In this document: positions 24,401-49,709 of the stretch, one piece after another
Numbering within the stretch: the first letter of the stretch is position 1
Layout of the letters: every line of letters starts with the position of its first letter
Assembly (NCBI RefSeq): GCF_041435015.1
Contig: NZ_CP107989.1
Span: forward strand, 1,736,001-1,800,000
From: Streptomyces canus
Lineage (GTDB): Bacteria; Actinomycetota; Actinomycetes; Streptomycetales; Streptomycetaceae
Direction: 5' to 3'
Length of the DNA stretch: 64,000 nucleotides
Notes under the pieces: model-generated
What the model was told of the DNA's origin: nothing
Seen by the model: only the letters and a program-made list of their open reading frames with translations
Databases searched by the model: none
Position numbers and translations under genes: made by a program

Positions 24401-26500
24401 GACCACCACCGCCTCGGGACCGTTCACCGCAGCGATGGATACGTCGTCCGTCAGCAGCTCGGCCACCTCCGCCTCGGCCGCCTGAAGCGCCACCATCGCC
24501 CCACCCGACGGCAGCCCACTCATCAGCCGACCGCGGGCAGCCACCACCTTCACCGCATCCTCGAGAGACCACACCCCCGCCACATGGGCGGCCGCCAGCT
24601 CACCGATCGAGTGCCCCACCAGCACCTCAGGGGTCACACCCCACGACTCCAACAGCCGGAACAGCGCCACCTCACACGCGAAAATCGCCGGCTGCGCCCA
24701 CGCCGTGTCCCCCAGCACCTCCACCGGACCGTCGAACATCACCTCCCGCAACGACCCGCCAAAAGCCCCGCACACCTCATCCAGAGCCCTCGCGAACACC
24801 GGATACGCCGCATACAACTCCCGGCCCATCCCCACCCGCTGAGAACCCTGACCGGAGAACACAAACCCGGTCCCACCGGCAGCCGCGACCCCCGTCACCG
24901 GCTCACCAACCCCGTCGACCACCACGGCCCGATGCTCGAAAACAGACCGCGAAGTGATCAGCGACCACCCCACATCGACGGGATCCAGACCACCCACCCA
25001 CTCCGACAGCCGACCCAACTGCCCCCGCAACGCCCCAGCCGACCGCCCCGACACCACCCACGGGACGACCGGGACGGAAACACCGGCTCGCGTCTGCTCA
25101 CCCTCTTCCTGAGCCGGCGCCTCCTCCACAATCACATGCGCGTTCGTCCCACTGATCCCGAACGACGAGACCCCGGCCCGCCGCAGCCGCCCCTCCTCAG
25201 GCGCCCACTCCCGCGCCCCCCGCAACAACTCCACCGCACCCGACGCCCAGTCCACCTGCGCCGTCGGCTCATCCACATGCAGCGTGCGCGGCAGCACCCC
25301 CTCACGCAGCGCCATCACCATCTTGATCACACCACCGACACCCGCAGCCGCCTGCGCATGCCCGACATTCGACTTCAACGAACCCAGCCACAGGGGGCGT
25401 CCAACCTCCCGCCCCTGCCCATACGTCGCCAACAGCGCCTCGGCCTCGATCGGATCCCCGAGTGGGGTGCCCGTGCCGTGCGCCTCCACCGCGTCCACGT
25501 CCGCAGGTGTGAGCCCGGCGCTCGCCAACGCGTCCCGGATGACGCGCTGTTGGGACGGGCCGTTCGGTGCGGTGAAGCCATTGGAGGCACCGTCCTGGTT
25601 GACGGCCGAGCCGTTGACGACGGCGAGGACGCGGTGGCCGTTGCGGCGGGCCTCGGAGAGGCGCTCGAGGAGCAGGAGCCCGGCTCCCTCGCCCCAGCCG
25701 GCGCCGTCGGCGGTGGCCGAGAAGGACTTGCAGCGGCCGTCCGGGGAAAGACCGCGCTGTCGGCTGAACTCGATGAAGGGCCCGGGGGTCGCCATGACGG
25801 TCACCCCGCCGGCCAGGGCCAGGGAGCACTCCCCCGCCCGCAGCGCCTGCACCGCCAGATGCAGCGCGACCAGCGACGACGAGCACGCCGTGTCGACCGT
25901 GACCGCCGGGCCGACGAGGCCGAGGTTGTAGGCGATACGGCCGGAGGCGACGCTGCCCGCGCTGCCGTGCAGGAGGTAGCCCTCGAAGCCGTCGGGGATG
26001 TCACGGATACGCGAGCCGTAGTCGCCGTACATGAGGCCCGTGTACACGCCCACCGGCGTGTCCTTCACGGACTGGGGGACGAGTCCCGCGCGTTCGAAGG
26101 CCTCCCAGGCGATCTGCAGGAGCAGTCGCTGCTGGACGTCGACGGCGAGTGCCTCGCGGGGGCTCATGCCGAAGAAGGCGGGGTCGAACTCGTCGGCGTC
26201 GTGGAGGAAGCCGCCCTCGCGGACGTAGCTCCTGCCCTGCCGGTCGGGGTCCGGGTCGAAGAGGGTGTCGAGGTCCCAGCCGCGCCCTGTGGGGAAGTCG
26301 CCGACGGCGTCGGTGCCGTCGGCGACCAACTGCCACAGGTCCTCCGGCGAGCGGACGCCGCCGGGGTAGCGGCAGGCCATGCCGATGATCGCGACGGGTT
26401 CGCGGTTCTTGTTCTCGAGCTCTTCGAGACGGTGGCGCGTCTGGTAGAGATCGGCCGTGACCTTCTTGAAGTACGAGAGAAGCTTCTCGTCGTTCTCCAT
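15491..26500 (-). CDS. Type I PKS III: modules 5 and 6 (KS-AT-DH-KR-ACP twice)
   Basis: The protein has 3669 residues when started at ATG 26500 (GAGG about 9 nt upstream); a TTG five codons earlier is less likely. Module 5: docking helix [20 protein letters not shown] 34-460 (Cys206), malonyl AT (Ser631, HAFH), DH (His917, Asp1102), KR (VDD 1493-1495, Ser1537, Tyr1550, Asn1554), ACP Ser1716. Module 6: KS (Cys1949), methylmalonyl AT (GHSQGE Ser2415, YASH), DH (His2724, Asp2905), KR (Ser3357, Tyr3370, Asn3374), ACP Ser3547. There is no ER in either module, so both should leave double bonds (C10=C11, and C8=C9 carrying the C8 methyl), forming two thirds of a conjugated triene. KR6 lacks the LDD fingerprint (VSRDG instead) but retains the catalytic residues. 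The C-terminal docking tail [16 protein letters not shown] is almost the same as that of PKS IV. The KS-AT linker of module 6 contains a small repeated ESADAL segment. Confidence 0.97.
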   Translation of the reverse strand: MENDEKLLSYFKKVTADLYQTRHRLEELENKNREPVAIIGMACRYPGGVRSPEDLWQLVADGTDAVGDFPTGRGWDLDTLFDPDPDRQGRSYVREGGFLHDADEFDPAFFGMSPREALAVDVQQRLLLQIAWEAFERAGLVPQSVKDTPVGVYTGLMYGDYGSRIRDIPDGFEGYLLHGSAGSVASGRIAYNLGLVGPAVTVDTACSSSLVALHLAVQALRAGECSLALAGGVTVMATPGPFIEFSRQRGLSPDGRCKSFSATADGAGWGEGAGLLLLERLSEARRNGHRVLAVVNGSAVNQDGASNGFTAPNGPSQQRVIRDALASAGLTPADVDAVEAHGTGTPLGDPIEAEALLATYGQGREVGRPLWLGSLKSNVGHAQAAAGVGGVIKMVMALREGVLPRTLHVDEPTAQVDWASGAVELLRGAREWAPEEGRLRRAGVSSFGISGTNAHVIVEEAPAQEEGEQTRAGVSVPVVPWVVSGRSAGALRGQLGRLSEWVGGLDPVDVGWSLITSRSVFEHRAVVVDGVGEPVTGVAAAGGTGFVFSGQGSQRVGMGRELYAAYPVFARALDEVCGAFGGSLREVMFDGPVEVLGDTAWAQPAIFACEVALFRLLESWGVTPEVLVGHSIGELAAAHVAGVWSLEDAVKVVAARGRLMSGLPSGGAMVALQAAEAEVAELLTDDVSIAAVNGPEAVVVSGEESAVVAIAARFEAEGRKVKRLSVSHAFHSPLMEPMLEDFRQVLAQVTFHEPQLTLVKEVTDPEYWVRHVRDTVRFHDDVEAAREAGVVRFVEVGPDAALSPLVLGCTPMLRRNRDEPQTAVKALAALWTTGASVDWEVLFENSGARTVDLPTYAFQRDRYWLEPATPTAGDVSSAGLGIAAHPLLGAAIHLAEGDGLILTGRLSRRSHPWLTDHAILDTVLLPGTAFLELAVWAGDQVGAPTVEELTLQAPLILPDQGALQLQVTVGAPDETGRREIGIHSRLDPVDGTEEPWTRHASGALVPQDEGADDAEAGPRHRGRSTESGDHDVATSWPPTGATAVSTQGYYERLAGEGHDYGPAFQGLRAVWRSDDEVFADVELPAEAARKTGEFAVHPALLDAALHAVGLSGLLGDSEARARLPFAWGQVTLHASGASALRVRLTRTGADTLRLTASAPSGQPVATVGSLLLRAVTGEQLATARPRGDEALFHVDWSPLTSREPEVPAATWAVLADDQSHRGGHLLAAALAEQGATTATYDGLDALRADLDRGETVPGAVVFTCRTEAGAAERDAVRAALHRTLEFVQDWLADERFATTTLVVLTRGALCARPGENVTDLPGAAVHGLLRTAQTEHPGRIVLVDSESGAPDGDANPGVARALAALIAIDEPQAAIRSGQTLVPRLTRAGAHSDQAPVLDPQGTVLVTGGTGMLGGLLARHLAARHGVRRLVLTSRRGPAADGAAELVEALRELGARAEVVACDAADRDALAAVLAAIPDSAPLTAVVHTAGVVDDGVFAAQSPERVDAVLRPKADAARILHELTREADLAAFVLFSSAAAAFGGAGQAGYAAANACLDALAQQRAAQGLPAVSLAWGLWQQASAITGHLGDADLRRAARGGMTALPTEEALALFDAALGQERPVVVPTRLDLAALRRSGEVPALLRSLVRPARRAVLAAGADAARTLRDRLAALPADDREAAALTLVGRHVADVLGHGSVDAVEAGRAFQEMGFDSLMAVELRNRLNAETGLRLPATLVFDYPTPQVMAARITAELLGEQGGTTTAAPVPVAGTADDPVVIVGMACRFPGGVTSPEDLWRLVADGSDGITEFPGNRGWDVDGLYDPDPERTGKTYTRYGGFLHDLDQFDAGFFGISPREALGMDPQQRLLLETSWEAFERAGIDPAALHGSRTGVFIGANGQDYAALLAEVPQDYEGYLLTGGSASVISGRLAYAFGLEGSAVTVDTACSSSLVALHLAARSVRDGECDLALVGGAALMATPTLFVEFSRQRGLSPDGRCKAFSAGADGTGWAEGVGVLVVERLSAARRKGHHVLAVVEGSAVNQDGASNGLTAPNGPSQQRVIREALASAGLSPADVDAVEAHGTGTRLGDPIEAQALLATYGQGRDAERPMWLGSLKSNIGHTQAAAGVAGVIKMVMALRHGVLPQTLHVSEPTPQVDWTAGAVELLSENRPWPESGPDRPRRAGISSFGVSGTNAHVVIGQAPEPADAPESADALESADALESAEASAAPPAIPLVVSARSEAALRTQAQRLRTLLATGTPAADVGLTLVRHRSLFEERAVVVGRDHDDLLTALTALATGEPTPNVVTGTATVQGRATRPVFVFPGQGGQWVGMAVELLDSSPVFAARFAECAEALDPFTDWSLLDVVRGVEGAPGFDRVDVVQPVLFAVMVSLAALWESLGVTPAAVVGHSQGEIAAACVAGALSLGDAARVVALRSQAILALSGRGGMLSVPLPVAVVRERVAAWEGAISVAAVNGPSSTVVSGDAWALDELFAVLEGEGVRVRRVPVDYASHSVHVEAIEGEVAGLLAPIEARTSRVPFYSTVTGGLIDTATMDAGYWYTNLRRTVLFEDTVRALLTDGYRAFVESSPHPVLAMGLLETADTVGHDLVVTGSLRRDEGGLDRVLLSLAELHVSGVPVDWEAVFAGTSAHTVDLPTYPFQRRSYWLRPPARRHSGQVAEVGIGGADHPLLGAVVELADGAGAVFTGRLSTATQPWLADHAVLDTVLLPGTGFVELAQYAARRVGADGIDELTLHAPLVLPADGAVQVQVVVGGRDDTGRCEIGVYSRTEPAVGPESGTAAEEPPDRPWTRHAMGFLTAAGAAPPITADQHLTAWPPADAEELDVQGVYDWFADLGYGYGPAFQGLRRAWRRGEEVFTEVALPEEYASQADAFELHPALLDAALHATVLGYHGDTETAVLPFSWNGVRTHATGADALRVRFRRSGEDIVTVTVADATGAPVATVDSLAARPLSTDQLEEVKKALGESAAAEDSWRYRIDWTRITDTPDAALSGSWLLVVPAGQADDSWITASAQALRTRGARVTTVLVDDALAADRAALADRLTGAAGDDGIGGPVAGVLSWLALDERMHPDHPSVPLGLAHTVTTVQAMDTAGIEAPLWIATQDAVQATDTDPVDHVLQSAVWGLGRVIALEQPKQWGGLVDVPATTGERAVGRLADVLAADRDEDQLAVRDTGVLVRRLQRAPRPEPSSKRPWKPAGTVLVTGGTGALGGHVARWLAEEGADHLILTSRSGRDAAGADELEAELTALGAQVTIAKCDVADRAQLAELLDSLPGDSPLDAVIHTAGVSRDGIVDGLTVENMDAVLRPKIDAALNLHELTAHLDLSAFVLFSSVSGVLGSAGQAAYAAGNTFLDTLVQQRRAEGRVGASFGWGMWGGDGMATLGSNEARIKRRGIRPMDPGTAVDVMARSLLADEPFLTVIDVDWRRFVAEVHGGRARPIIRDLPDVRALRTAAARTPAGTTAQTAPGDGPDGLGARLAGLAPAEQNQLLTTLVRTHVATALGHASAAEIAPERAFKELGFDSLIAVELRNRLNAATGLRLPATLVFDYPTPATLAAYLGEQLAPAQETTVDSVLAGLDALEAALAALAPTDGETARVAARAREVLAAVGGAPAATGPGAASAQKIESASDDEIFDFINKELGKS
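19824..19877. repeat. 18-bp minisatellite inside the module 6 KS-AT linker
   Basis: Three in-frame 18-bp units (19824-19841, 19842-19859, 19860-19877; form GACTCAAGCGCATCGGCG with one to three substitutions) encode the repeated ESADAL-type peptide at about residues 2210-2230 of PKS III. Being a multiple of three, it can expand or contract without a frameshift. It sits in a surface linker where length changes should be tolerated. Confidence 0.85.
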
Positions 26501-26542
26501 GGCTGAATACCTCAATCAATCAGTCGGTCGGGTGACGGCGGA

Positions 26543-29500
26543 TCACTTGGCGTTGGTGCCGAATTCCTTGTCGACGAAGGCGAACATCTCCTCCATGGAG
26601 GAGGCGCCGATCCCCTCGACCACGTCGGTGACACCGGTGGCCGATGTCGCGTCGGCCGGTTCCTCGTCCCAGACCGTGAGGAGTTGGTGCAGTCGGGTCC
26701 GGGTCATCTCGCGGGCGAGTTTGTCGAGGGAGACAGCGGTGAGGACGTCGCCAAGCCGGTCGATCTCCTTCAGGACGCGTTCCTCGGCGGAGAGTCCGTC
26801 GTCGACGATCTCCCGATGCAGGTAGTCGGCGAGGGCCCGTGGCGTCGGGTAGTCGAAGACGAGGGTGGCCGGCAGGCGGCGTCCGACCTCGGCGTTGAGG
26901 CGGTTACGCAGGTCCACGGCGGTCAGTGAGTCGAAGCCGAGTTCCTTGAAGGCGGTCTCGCCGTCGACGGTGTCCGGGTCACCGTGGCCGAGGACGGTGG
27001 CGACGTGCGTGAGGACGAGGCGGAGCAGCTCGGCTTCCTGCTCCGCGCGGCTCAGGGTGGTCAGCCGCTCAGTGAGTCCGCCGGGGGCCGCGGCGGCCGT
27101 GCCCCCGGTGGCGGCGGCGCCCCGGCGCGGGGCGAGTCGTACGAGGCCGCGGAAGAGGTGGGCGAGGCCGTCCCCCTGGGCGCGCAGGGCCTTGGTGTCG
27201 AGCCGCATGGGCAGCAGCCAGGGTTCGGGCACGGTGAGGGCGGTGTCCAGCAGGCCGAGGGCCTCGTCGGCGTCGAGTGCGGCCATGCCGGCCCGGGCCA
27301 TGCGCTGGTGGTCGGCCTCGGTGAGGTGCCCGGTGATGCCGCTGGCCTGCGCCCACAGTCCCCACGACAGGGTGAGTGCGGGCAGTCCGCGGGCGTGGCG
27401 GTGGCGGGCGAGGGCGTCCAGGAAGGCGTTGGCCGCCGCGTAGTTGCCCTGGCCGGCACCGCCCAGGGTGGCGGCGGCGGACGAGAACAGCACGAACGCC
27501 GAGAGCTCCTGGTCGCGGGTGAGGTCGTGCAGATGCCAGGCGGCGTCCACCTTGGGGCGCAGGACCGCGGCGGTGCGTTCCGGGGTGAGCGAGCCGATGA
27601 CTCCGTCGTCGGCGAGGCCCGCGGCGTGGACGACGGCGGTGAGCGGGTGCGTGTCCGGTACGGCGGCCAGCAGCCGTGCGGTGGCCTCACGGTCGGCGAA
27701 GTCGCAGGCGGCGACGGTGACGTGGGCGCCCTGTTCGGCGAGTTCCGCGGTGAGTTGCCGGACGCCCGGGGCGTCGGCGCCCCGGCGTCCGGCGAGCAGC
27801 AGGTGCCGTACGCCGTGCGCCCGGACGAGGTGCCGGGCGAGCAGCCCGCCGAGCACGCCCGTGCCGCCGGTGATCAGGACGGTCCCTTCAGGGGCGAACG
27901 GTACGGATTCCAGGGGCGTTTGGACGGGGACGCGGGCGATCCGCGGGACGAGCACGGTGCCGTCGCCGGTGAGCGCGGCCAGCGGCTCACCCGAGGCGAC
28001 CACGCCGGGCAGTGCGCTCCAGGCGTCCGGGGCGATGTCGACCAGGACGATCCGCCCCGGGTTCTCGGTCTGGGCGGACTTCAGCAGACCCCAGGCGGCG
28101 GCGCCGGCGAGGCCAACGGCGCTGTCCGTGCCGTGGTCCGGTCCCCCGCCGGGGCAGGCGAGAACGAGCCGGGACACCTCGAACCGGTCGTCGGACAGCC
28201 AGTCCTGGACGACGCCCAGGGCCCGCACGACCGCGGCGTGGGTCTCCGCCACCACATCGCCCCCGCCATGGCCCTTGAGCGGGAGGACGACGACGTCGGG
28301 AACGGCCGTGCCCGCGTCGACGGCGGCCCGCAGACCAGCCAGGTCCGGGTGGTGTCCGGACACGGGCCGGGCCAGGGCCGCTTCGAGCCGGTCCCGCGCG
28401 GCCGGGTCGTCGCCCGTGACGACGGCCCAGGTCAGGGCAGAGTCGGCGGCGGGCACGGGGCTGGTCAGGGGCACCCAGTCGGCCCGGAAGAGGGACTCGT
28501 GGTGGGTGACGCGCCGGGCACCGCCCAGCCCGTCCGGGGACAGCGTCCGCCACATCATCTGGGCGGCGGTGGCCACGGGCGCCCCGCTCGCGTCGGCGAC
28601 ATGTACGGCCACGGTGTCCGTGCCGGTCCTGGTCAGCCGCACGCGCAAGCCGTCCGCGCCCGAGGCGTGGACGGTCACCCCGTTCCAGGCGAAGGGCAGT
28701 ACCGGCTCGGCAGCCCCCTCCAGGGTCACCACCATCACGGCGTGCAGGGCCGCGTCGAGCAGCGCCGGGTGCAGCACATACAGCGGGGCGTCGGCGCGCT
28801 GCTGCTCGGGCAGGGAGACCTCCGCGAAGACGTCGTCCCCAAGCCGCCAGGCGCGCCGCAGGCCCTGGAAGACCGGCCCGTACTCGTACCCCAGGTCGAG
28901 GAAGCGGTCGTAGACACCCTCGACGTCGAGCTCCTCGGCGCCGGCGGGCGGCCAGGCGCCCGACTCGACCAGGGGCTCGGCGATGTCCGCGGTCCCGGTG
29001 ATGAGCGATCCGGCCGCGTGCCGGGTCCAGGAGGAATGTTCCTCGTCGCCGCCTGACCTCGAGTGGATGACCAGCTCGCGCCGTCCGTCCGCGTCCACGC
29101 CCTTGGCGGTGACCTGGAGTTGGACCGTTTCCTGCTCGGACAGCAGGAGCGGGGAGGCGAGGGTCAGTTCTTCCAGCCGCTCGGCGCCGACCTGGTCCCC
29201 GGCGCGGACGGCGAGCTCCACGAAGACGGTGCCGGGCAGCAGGACCTGCCCGTTCACGGCGTGGTCCGCGAGCCAGGGATGGGTGCGCAGCGAGAGCCGG
29301 GACGTGAGCACCACGCCGCCGTCGTCGGCGAGCTCGACCGCCGCGCCGAGCAGGGGATGCCCGGCCGTCTTCAGACCGGCGGCCGACAGATCCTGCGCCG
29401 CGCCCTGAGCCGGCTCCAGCCAGTAGCGGCTGCGCTGGAAGGCGTACGTCGGCAGATCCACCGTGCGCGCCGAGGCCACGGCGAAGGCCGCCCGCCAGTC

Positions 29501-32500
29501 CACCGGCACGCCCTGTACGTAGAGTTCGGCGGCGCTCAGCAGCAGCCGGTCCAGCCCGCCGTCGTCCCGGCGCAGCGAGCCGACGGACACGGTGGTGGCC
29601 TCGGCGTCCTCGAAGGTCTCCTGGAGCCCGACCGCGAGGACGGGGTGCGGGCTGATCTCCACGAAGGTGGAATGACCGTCGGTGAGGAGGGCGCGGACGG
29701 TGTCTTCGAAGAGGACCGTCCGGCGGAGGTTGGTGTACCAGTAGCCCGCGTCCATCGTCGCCGTGTCGATCACGCCGCCGGTCACCGTCGAGTAGAAGGG
29801 GACGGCGGATGCCTGCGGCTCGACGGGGGCGAGCAGACCAGCCAACTCACCCTCGATCGCCTCCACATGAACGGAATGCGAGGCGTAGTCCACCGGAACA
29901 CGACGGACCCGCACACCCTCGCCCTCCAGCACGGCGAAAAGCTCGTCCAGCGCCCAGGCGTCTCCCGAGACCACCGTCGAGGACGGACCGTTGACCGCAG
30001 CCACCGAGATCGCACCCTCCCAGGCCGCGACCCGCTCCCGCACCACAGCCACCGGCAGCGGCACCGACAACATCCCGCCCCGACCCGACAAAGCCAAAAT
30101 CGCCTGACTGCGCAACGCCACCACCCGCGCCGCATCCTGCAGGGACAGAGCGCCCGCAACGCAGGCGGCCGCGATCTCCCCCTGCGAATGCCCCACCACC
30201 GCAGCCGGCGTCACACCGAGCGACTCCCACAACGCCGCCAACGACACCATCACCGCGAACAACACCGGCTGCACCACATCCACCCGGTCAAAACCAGGCG
30301 CACCCTCCACCCCCCGCACCACGTCGAACAACGACCAGTCGGTGAACGGGTCCAGCGCCTCCGCACACTCCGCAAAGCGAGCGGCGAACACCGGCGAGGA
30401 GTCGAGGAGCTCCACCGCCATCCCCACCCACTGACCCCCCTGACCAGGGAAGACGAAGACAGGTCGGCGCATGGAGCCGCGAGGCGCGTGGGCGGCGCCA
30501 GTCACGGTGTTGGCGGCGGGCTGACCGGCCGCGAGGGCTTCGAGTCCGGCGCGGAGGAGGTCCGTTGTTGCGCCGACGACGACTGCCCGGTGGTCGAAGA
30601 CCGCGCGCGTAGTGGCGAGCGACCAGCCGATGTCGGCGGGCGTGCGTCCGGGTTCGTGGTCGAGGTGGGTCAGGAGTTTGCGCGCCTGGTCCGCGAGGGC
30701 CGCTTCGGTGTGGGCCGAGAGCAGCCAGGGCCGCGGGGTGGTCTCGTCTTCACGTTGCTCGGCCTCCGGATGCGCCTCGGGTGCTTCTTCGACGATGAGG
30801 TGGGCGTTGGTGCCGCTGGCACCGAAGGAGGAGACGGCGGCCCGGCGGGGCGCCTCACCGCGCGGCCACGGCCGGGCGTCGCTCAGTAGCCGTACGGTCC
30901 CGGACGACCAGTCGACCTTCGGGGTGGGCTCCTCCACGTGCAGGGTCCTGGGCAGGACCTGGTGGTGCAGCGCCATCACCATCTTGATGACCCCGCCGAC
31001 ACCGGCGGCGGCCTGGGTGTGACCGATATTGGACTTCAACGAGCCGAGCCACAAAGGCCGTTCGGCATCCCGGCCCTGTCCGTAGGTGGCCAGCAGCGCC
31101 TGCGCCTCGATCGGGTCGCCGAGGGGTGTGCCCGTGCCGTGCGCCTCGACCGCGTCCACCTCAGCGGGGCGCAGTCCCGCGTTGGCGAGGGCCTGTCGGA
31201 TGACCCGCTGCTGGGAGGGGCCGTTCGGGGCGGTCAGGCCGTTGGACGCACCGTCCTGATTGACGGCGCTGCCGCGCGCCACGGCGAGGACGCGGTGCCC
31301 ATTGCGCCGGGCGTCGGAGAGCCGTTCGACGACGAGGACGCCCACCCCCTCCGCCCAGCCGGTGCCGTCCGCGCCGGCGGAGAACGCCTTGCAGCGGCCG
31401 TCGGGCGACAGCGCGCGCAGCCTGCTGAACTCGACGAACGTGTTGGGGGTGGTCATGGCGACGACGCCGCCCGCGAGCGCGAGGGAGCACTCGCCGGAGC
31501 GCAGCGCCTGCGCCGCGAGATGCAGGGCAACCAGCGACGACGAGCAGGCCGTGTCCACGGTCACCGCCGGGCCCTCCAGGCCGAAGCTGTAGGACAGGCG
31601 GCCGGACATCACGCTGGCGGCGTTCCCGGTCATCAGGTAGCCGTCGTAGTCCTCGGGGCGGCCGGTCAGCAGGTCCGGATAGTCCTGGCCGTTGGAGCCG
31701 ACGAAGACGCCGGTGCGGCTGCCGCGCAGGGCGTGCGGGTCGAGGCCCGCCCGCTCGAACGCCTCCCACGCCGTCTCCAGCAGCAGCCGCTGCTGCGGGT
31801 CGAGGGAGCGGGCCTCGCGGCGCGAGATGCCGAAAAACTGCTCGTCGAAGAGCGGCAGCTCGGGTAGGAATCCGCCCTGCTTGGTATAGGTCTTGCCGGG
31901 CTTGTCGGAGTCGGTGTCGTACAGGTCCTCGATGTCCCAACCCCGGTCGGCGGGGAACTCGGAGACGGCGTCGGTGCCGTCCGCGACGAGCCGCCACAGC
32001 GCCTCCGGCGAGTCAACGCCGCCCGGGTAGCGGCAGGCCATGCCGACGATCGCGATCGGCTCGTCGGCGGGCACGGCAGCCGGGATCTCCTGTGCGAGGC
32101 CGTCGTCGGCAGCGCTCTGGCGGCCCAGGTCCAGCAGGTACGCGGCGAGGACGAGCGGGGTGGGGTAGTCGAAGACGAGCGTGGTCGGCAGTTCGAGGCC
32201 GGTGACCGCGCGCAGGCGGTTGCGCAGCTCGACGGCCGCGAGCGAGTCGAACCCGACGTCCTTGAAGGCACGTTCGTCCGCCACCGCGTCCGTGGACACG
32301 TACCCCAGGACCTGGGCGACCTCTCGGCGTACGGCGTCGAGGACGAAGGCGAACCGCTCGGCGACCGGCCGCTCGGCGACGCCACGCTGCCAGTCCGAGG
32401 CCCCATCGCACTCGGGCTGCCGGCTCTTTGCCTCGGGCAGGGCGGCGAGCACCGGCCGGTGCCGGGCGGCGGTGAACTCGGGCAGGAACTCGTCCCAGTC

Positions 32501-35500
32501 GATGTCCGCGACGACGCGCCCTGGTTCGGCCCGGTCGGCCACGGCCCGTGCCAGGGCGTCGAACGCGGCTGCCGGATCGAGGAGCCCGATGCCCCGGCCG
32601 TGGCGCGGCCCCGCGTCCCCTGTGGCCCACGGGCCCCAGGCGATCACCGTGCCGGCGAGCCCCCGCGCCCGGCGCCGTTCGACCAGCGCTTGCGTGTATG
32701 TGTCCGTGAGCGCCTGCGCACCCAGCCCGGGGGATCCCAGGACCCCGACGAGGGAGCCGTACAGCACGAACTGCGTCGCGGGGTCGTCGATCAGCTCGTC
32801 CAGGTGGGTGGCACCCAGGATTCGCGGGGTGGTCGCGGAGCGCAGCTCGTCCGCGGGCACGTCGACGAGGTGCCGCCCCTCCACGTCGTCGGCACCGGAA
32901 CCGGCCAGGTGCAGCACGGCGTCGAGCCCGGCGCCCTTCAGGTCCCCCACCACCCGGGTGAGCTCCGCGCGGTGGGTGACATCGCAGGAAAGGACCGTGG
33001 TCGGCACCCCGTCACCGGTCAGCGAGTCCGCCAGCTCCGCGGCACCGGGCGCGGCGGGGCCGCTGCGGGAGAGGAGGACCAGCCGCTCGGCACCGTTTGC
33101 CGCGGCCCAGCGCGCCGCCCGGCTGCCGAGCTCGCCGGTGCCACCGGTGATCAGGACAGTGCCGGTCGGCTTCCAGGGCTCTGCCCCTGCCGCGCCGCCG
33201 CCTTCCGACCGCGCCGGGTCAGGGGTGCGCACGAGACGCCGGGCCAGGATCGCCGAACCGCGTATGGCGGTCTCGTCCTCGCCGCCCGCGTCCCTTGCGG
33301 CGGCGCCGAGGACGGCCACAAGCCGCTCGGCCGACTCCGACGAGACGGCATGGCCGTCACCGCCCGGCAGGTCGATCAGGCCGCCCCATCGCTGCGGCTC
33401 CTCTACGGCGGCGATCCGGCCGAAGCCCCAGAGCTGGGCAGATCCGAGAGGGCCAGGGTCATCGGGACCGGTCGACACGGCACCGCGCGTGACGCACCAG
33501 AGGCGGGCTTCGACACCTGCGTCGGAGAGGGCCTGCCACAGGGCGAGGGTGTCCGGCACCTCGCCGGGTGCGTCGAGGAGGGAGAGGACGCCGAGCAGGG
33601 GCTCATTCGGACCCAACTCTGCAATGTCCTCGGCGAGTCGGGCGCGATCGCGCTCGGACACGACGAGGCGGCGCACGTCGGCACCACGGGCACGCAGGGC
33701 GGTCTCCACCACGCCCGCCCACCCCTCTTCCGGCTCGGGGCCAAGGGCCAGAAGCCAAGTTCCCGGCAGATCGACGGGAGACATGCCGTCGACCTCATGC
33801 CACTCGACGCGGTAGCTGCGGTCGGCCGGGGACGGGAGGTCTGCTCCTCCGTCGCGCCAGGTGTGGGTGACGTCGGAGGTGAGCCAGTAGCGGTCGCGTT
33901 GGAAGGCGTAGGTGGGCAGGTCGACGGTTCGGGCGCCTGAATTCTCGAACAGCACCTCCCAGTCGACGGAAGCCCCGATGGTCCACAGCGCGGCGAGAGC
34001 CTTGACGGCGGTCTGGGGTTCGTCGCGGTTGCGGCGCAGCATCGGCGTGCAGCCCAGGACCAAGGGGGAGAGCGCCGCGTCCGGGCCCACCTCCACGAAA
34101 CGGACGGCGCCTGCCCCACGGGCGGCTTCGACGTCGTCGTGGAAGCGAACAGTGTCGCGCACATGCCGTACCCAGTACTCCGGATCGGTCACCTCCTTGA
34201 CAAGCGTGAGCTGCGGCTCGTGGAAGGTGACCTGGGCCAGGACCTGACGGAAGTCCTCCAGCATCGGCTCCATCAACGGCGAGTGAAAGGCATGGCTGAC
34301 CGACAGCCGCTTCACCTTCCGGCCCTCGGCCTCGAAACGAGCGGCGATCGCCACAACGGCCGACTCCTCGCCCGAGACCACCACCGCCTCGGGACCGTTC
34401 ACCGCAGCGATGGATACGTCGTCCGTCAGCAGCTCGGCCACCTCGGCCTCAGTCGCTTGGAGGGCCACCATCGCGCCGCCCAAGGGCAGTCGGCTCATCA
34501 GCCGACCGCGCGCGGTGACCACTCGTACCGCATCCTCGAGCGACCAGACCCCCGCCACATGGGCGGCCGCCAGCTCACCGATCGAGTGCCCCACCAGCAC
34601 CTCAGGGGTCACACCCCACGACTCCAACAGCCGGAACAGCGCCACCTCACACGCGAAAATCGCCGGCTGCGCCCACGCCGTGTCCCCCAGCACCTCCACC
34701 GGACCGTCGAACATCACCTCCCGCAACGACCCGCCAAAAGCCCCGCACACCTCATCCAGAGCCCTCGCGAACACCGGATACGCCGCATACAACTCCCGGC
34801 CCATCCCCACCCGCTGAGAACCCTGACCGGAGAACACAAACCCGGTCCCACCAGTACCCGCGAATCCGCGAGCCAGTTGACGGCCGTCGTCCATCACCAC
34901 GGCCCGGTGCTCGAACACGGACCGAGTCGAGACCAGCGACCATCCGACATCCACGGGATCCAGCCCCGGAGTCCAGTCCCCCAGCCGGCTCAACTGCCCC
35001 CGTAGCGCCTCGGAGGACCGCCCCGACACCACCCACGGCACCACAGGCACCGAAACACGTGCAGGAGTCTCCCCCGTCTCCTCCGCCGGCGCCTCCTCCA
35101 CAATCACATGCGCGTTCGTCCCACTCGCCCCGAAGGCGGACACCCCGGCCCGGCGAAGCCGCCCCTCCTCAGACGCCCACTCCCGCGCCTCCCGCAACAA
35201 CTCCACCGCACCCGACGCCCAGTCCACCTGCGCCGTCGGCTCATCCACATGCAGCGTGCGCGGCAGCACCCCCTCACGCAGCGCCATCACCATCTTGATC
35301 ACACCGGCCACACCCGCAGCCGCCTGCGCATGCCCGATGTTCGACTTCAACGAACCCAGCCACAGGGGGCGTTCGGTATCCCGCCCCTGCCCGTACGTCG
35401 CCAGCAGCGCCTGCGCCTCGATCGGATCCCCGAGTCGCGTCCCCGTGCCGTGAGCCTCCACCGCGTCCACATCCGCCGTCGACAACCCGGCACTCTCCAA

Positions 35501-36466
35501 AGCCGCCCGGATCACCCGCTGCTGCGACGGACCGTTCGGCGCCGTCAACCCATTACTCGCCCCGTCCTGGTTGACCGCACTCCCCCGCACCACCGCCAAC
35601 ACCCGATGCCCCAACCGCCGGGCATCCGACAACCGCTCCACAACCAGCACACCCACACCCTCGGCCCACCCCGTGCCATCCGCATCCGCCGAGAACGCCC
35701 GGCACCGCCCGTCCATCGACAACCCCCGCTGCCGACTGAACTCCAGGAACTCCCCCGGGGCGGACATCACCGACACGGCGCCGACCAGTGCCTTTTCGCA
35801 TTCGCCCGAGCGGAGTGCCTGGATCGCCAGGTGCAGGGCGACCAGGGAGGAGGAGCATGCTGTGTCCAGGGTCACCGCCGGGCCCTCCAGGCCGAGCGTG
35901 TAGGCGATGCGGCCGGAGAGGAAACTGGCGATGTTGCCGGTGAGGAGGTATCCCTCGTAACCCTGCGGTGCCTCGTGGAGCGCCAGGTAGTCCTGGTTGG
36001 TGAAGCCCGCGAAGACGCTGGTGCGGGTCTCACGCAGGGAGTTGGGGTCGATGCCGGCCCGCTCCACGGCCTCCCAGCAGGTCTCCAGCAGCAACCGCTG
36101 CTGGGGGTCCATCGCCAACGCCTCGCGCGGGGAGATACCGAAGAACCCGGCATCGAACTCGGCCGCGTCGTGCAGGAAGCCGCCCTCGCGGACGTAGATC
36201 TTGCCGGGCTTGTCGGGGTCGGGGTCGTAGAGCCGCTCGACGTCCCAGCCACGATCGGCAGGGAACTCGGAGATGGCGTCCGTGCCGTCGGCCACCAGCC
36301 GCCACAGGTCCTCGGGGGAGCGCACACCGCCCGGGTAGCGGCAGGCCATGCCGACGATCGCGACGGGCTCGCCGCTCTCCAGCGCCTTGATGCGGCGGCG
36401 GAGTTGTTCGTTCTCCTTCACCGAATTGCGCAGTGCGGCGACGATTTCTTCGGTCGATGCAGCCAC
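26543..36466 (-). CDS. Type I PKS II: modules 3 and 4 (KS-AT-inactive KR-ACP; KS-AT-DH-KR-ACP)
   Basis: The protein has 3307 residues from GTG 36466, which has AAGGGG 8 nt upstream; the open frame extends further upstream but overlaps PKS I and lacks a better site. Module 3: docking coiled coil 5-32, KS (Cys204), malonyl AT (GHSIGE Ser628, HAFH), KR region about 1100-1290, ACP Ser1408. This KR keeps the nucleotide loop (TGGTGELG) but has Gln1251 where Tyr is required, Asp1255 for Asn and Arg1215 for Lys, so it should be inactive and C15 should stay a ketone. Module 4: KS (Cys1641), methylmalonyl AT (GHSQGE Ser2094, YASH), DH (His2402 in canonical HxxxGxxxxP, Asp2571), B-like KR (ADD 2952-2954, Tyr3009), ACP Ser3180. 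It should form the C12=C13 double bond with a C12 methyl. The C-terminal tail ends [19 protein letters not shown] and pairs with PKS III. Confidence 0.96.
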   Translation of the reverse strand: MAASTEEIVAALRNSVKENEQLRRRIKALESGEPVAIVGMACRYPGGVRSPEDLWRLVADGTDAISEFPADRGWDVERLYDPDPDKPGKIYVREGGFLHDAAEFDAGFFGISPREALAMDPQQRLLLETCWEAVERAGIDPNSLRETRTSVFAGFTNQDYLALHEAPQGYEGYLLTGNIASFLSGRIAYTLGLEGPAVTLDTACSSSLVALHLAIQALRSGECEKALVGAVSVMSAPGEFLEFSRQRGLSMDGRCRAFSADADGTGWAEGVGVLVVERLSDARRLGHRVLAVVRGSAVNQDGASNGLTAPNGPSQQRVIRAALESAGLSTADVDAVEAHGTGTRLGDPIEAQALLATYGQGRDTERPLWLGSLKSNIGHAQAAAGVAGVIKMVMALREGVLPRTLHVDEPTAQVDWASGAVELLREAREWASEEGRLRRAGVSAFGASGTNAHVIVEEAPAEETGETPARVSVPVVPWVVSGRSSEALRGQLSRLGDWTPGLDPVDVGWSLVSTRSVFEHRAVVMDDGRQLARGFAGTGGTGFVFSGQGSQRVGMGRELYAAYPVFARALDEVCGAFGGSLREVMFDGPVEVLGDTAWAQPAIFACEVALFRLLESWGVTPEVLVGHSIGELAAAHVAGVWSLEDAVRVVTARGRLMSRLPLGGAMVALQATEAEVAELLTDDVSIAAVNGPEAVVVSGEESAVVAIAARFEAEGRKVKRLSVSHAFHSPLMEPMLEDFRQVLAQVTFHEPQLTLVKEVTDPEYWVRHVRDTVRFHDDVEAARGAGAVRFVEVGPDAALSPLVLGCTPMLRRNRDEPQTAVKALAALWTIGASVDWEVLFENSGARTVDLPTYAFQRDRYWLTSDVTHTWRDGGADLPSPADRSYRVEWHEVDGMSPVDLPGTWLLALGPEPEEGWAGVVETALRARGADVRRLVVSERDRARLAEDIAELGPNEPLLGVLSLLDAPGEVPDTLALWQALSDAGVEARLWCVTRGAVSTGPDDPGPLGSAQLWGFGRIAAVEEPQRWGGLIDLPGGDGHAVSSESAERLVAVLGAAARDAGGEDETAIRGSAILARRLVRTPDPARSEGGGAAGAEPWKPTGTVLITGGTGELGSRAARWAAANGAERLVLLSRSGPAAPGAAELADSLTGDGVPTTVLSCDVTHRAELTRVVGDLKGAGLDAVLHLAGSGADDVEGRHLVDVPADELRSATTPRILGATHLDELIDDPATQFVLYGSLVGVLGSPGLGAQALTDTYTQALVERRRARGLAGTVIAWGPWATGDAGPRHGRGIGLLDPAAAFDALARAVADRAEPGRVVADIDWDEFLPEFTAARHRPVLAALPEAKSRQPECDGASDWQRGVAERPVAERFAFVLDAVRREVAQVLGYVSTDAVADERAFKDVGFDSLAAVELRNRLRAVTGLELPTTLVFDYPTPLVLAAYLLDLGRQSAADDGLAQEIPAAVPADEPIAIVGMACRYPGGVDSPEALWRLVADGTDAVSEFPADRGWDIEDLYDTDSDKPGKTYTKQGGFLPELPLFDEQFFGISRREARSLDPQQRLLLETAWEAFERAGLDPHALRGSRTGVFVGSNGQDYPDLLTGRPEDYDGYLMTGNAASVMSGRLSYSFGLEGPAVTVDTACSSSLVALHLAAQALRSGECSLALAGGVVAMTTPNTFVEFSRLRALSPDGRCKAFSAGADGTGWAEGVGVLVVERLSDARRNGHRVLAVARGSAVNQDGASNGLTAPNGPSQQRVIRQALANAGLRPAEVDAVEAHGTGTPLGDPIEAQALLATYGQGRDAERPLWLGSLKSNIGHTQAAAGVGGVIKMVMALHHQVLPRTLHVEEPTPKVDWSSGTVRLLSDARPWPRGEAPRRAAVSSFGASGTNAHLIVEEAPEAHPEAEQREDETTPRPWLLSAHTEAALADQARKLLTHLDHEPGRTPADIGWSLATTRAVFDHRAVVVGATTDLLRAGLEALAAGQPAANTVTGAAHAPRGSMRRPVFVFPGQGGQWVGMAVELLDSSPVFAARFAECAEALDPFTDWSLFDVVRGVEGAPGFDRVDVVQPVLFAVMVSLAALWESLGVTPAAVVGHSQGEIAAACVAGALSLQDAARVVALRSQAILALSGRGGMLSVPLPVAVVRERVAAWEGAISVAAVNGPSSTVVSGDAWALDELFAVLEGEGVRVRRVPVDYASHSVHVEAIEGELAGLLAPVEPQASAVPFYSTVTGGVIDTATMDAGYWYTNLRRTVLFEDTVRALLTDGHSTFVEISPHPVLAVGLQETFEDAEATTVSVGSLRRDDGGLDRLLLSAAELYVQGVPVDWRAAFAVASARTVDLPTYAFQRSRYWLEPAQGAAQDLSAAGLKTAGHPLLGAAVELADDGGVVLTSRLSLRTHPWLADHAVNGQVLLPGTVFVELAVRAGDQVGAERLEELTLASPLLLSEQETVQLQVTAKGVDADGRRELVIHSRSGGDEEHSSWTRHAAGSLITGTADIAEPLVESGAWPPAGAEELDVEGVYDRFLDLGYEYGPVFQGLRRAWRLGDDVFAEVSLPEQQRADAPLYVLHPALLDAALHAVMVVTLEGAAEPVLPFAWNGVTVHASGADGLRVRLTRTGTDTVAVHVADASGAPVATAAQMMWRTLSPDGLGGARRVTHHESLFRADWVPLTSPVPAADSALTWAVVTGDDPAARDRLEAALARPVSGHHPDLAGLRAAVDAGTAVPDVVVLPLKGHGGGDVVAETHAAVVRALGVVQDWLSDDRFEVSRLVLACPGGGPDHGTDSAVGLAGAAAWGLLKSAQTENPGRIVLVDIAPDAWSALPGVVASGEPLAALTGDGTVLVPRIARVPVQTPLESVPFAPEGTVLITGGTGVLGGLLARHLVRAHGVRHLLLAGRRGADAPGVRQLTAELAEQGAHVTVAACDFADREATARLLAAVPDTHPLTAVVHAAGLADDGVIGSLTPERTAAVLRPKVDAAWHLHDLTRDQELSAFVLFSSAAATLGGAGQGNYAAANAFLDALARHRHARGLPALTLSWGLWAQASGITGHLTEADHQRMARAGMAALDADEALGLLDTALTVPEPWLLPMRLDTKALRAQGDGLAHLFRGLVRLAPRRGAAATGGTAAAAPGGLTERLTTLSRAEQEAELLRLVLTHVATVLGHGDPDTVDGETAFKELGFDSLTAVDLRNRLNAEVGRRLPATLVFDYPTPRALADYLHREIVDDGLSAEERVLKEIDRLGDVLTAVSLDKLAREMTRTRLHQLLTVWDEEPADATSATGVTDVVEGIGASSMEEMFAFVDKEFGTNAK

Positions 36467-36497
36467 TTGTCCGACCCCTTCGCAATGCCGTAGGACG

Positions 36498-49664
<13,167 letters not shown>

Positions 49665-49709
49665 CGTCGCTCCCCGTTCGGAATTGGGCGGCAGTCCGGC
49701 TGGTGAATT

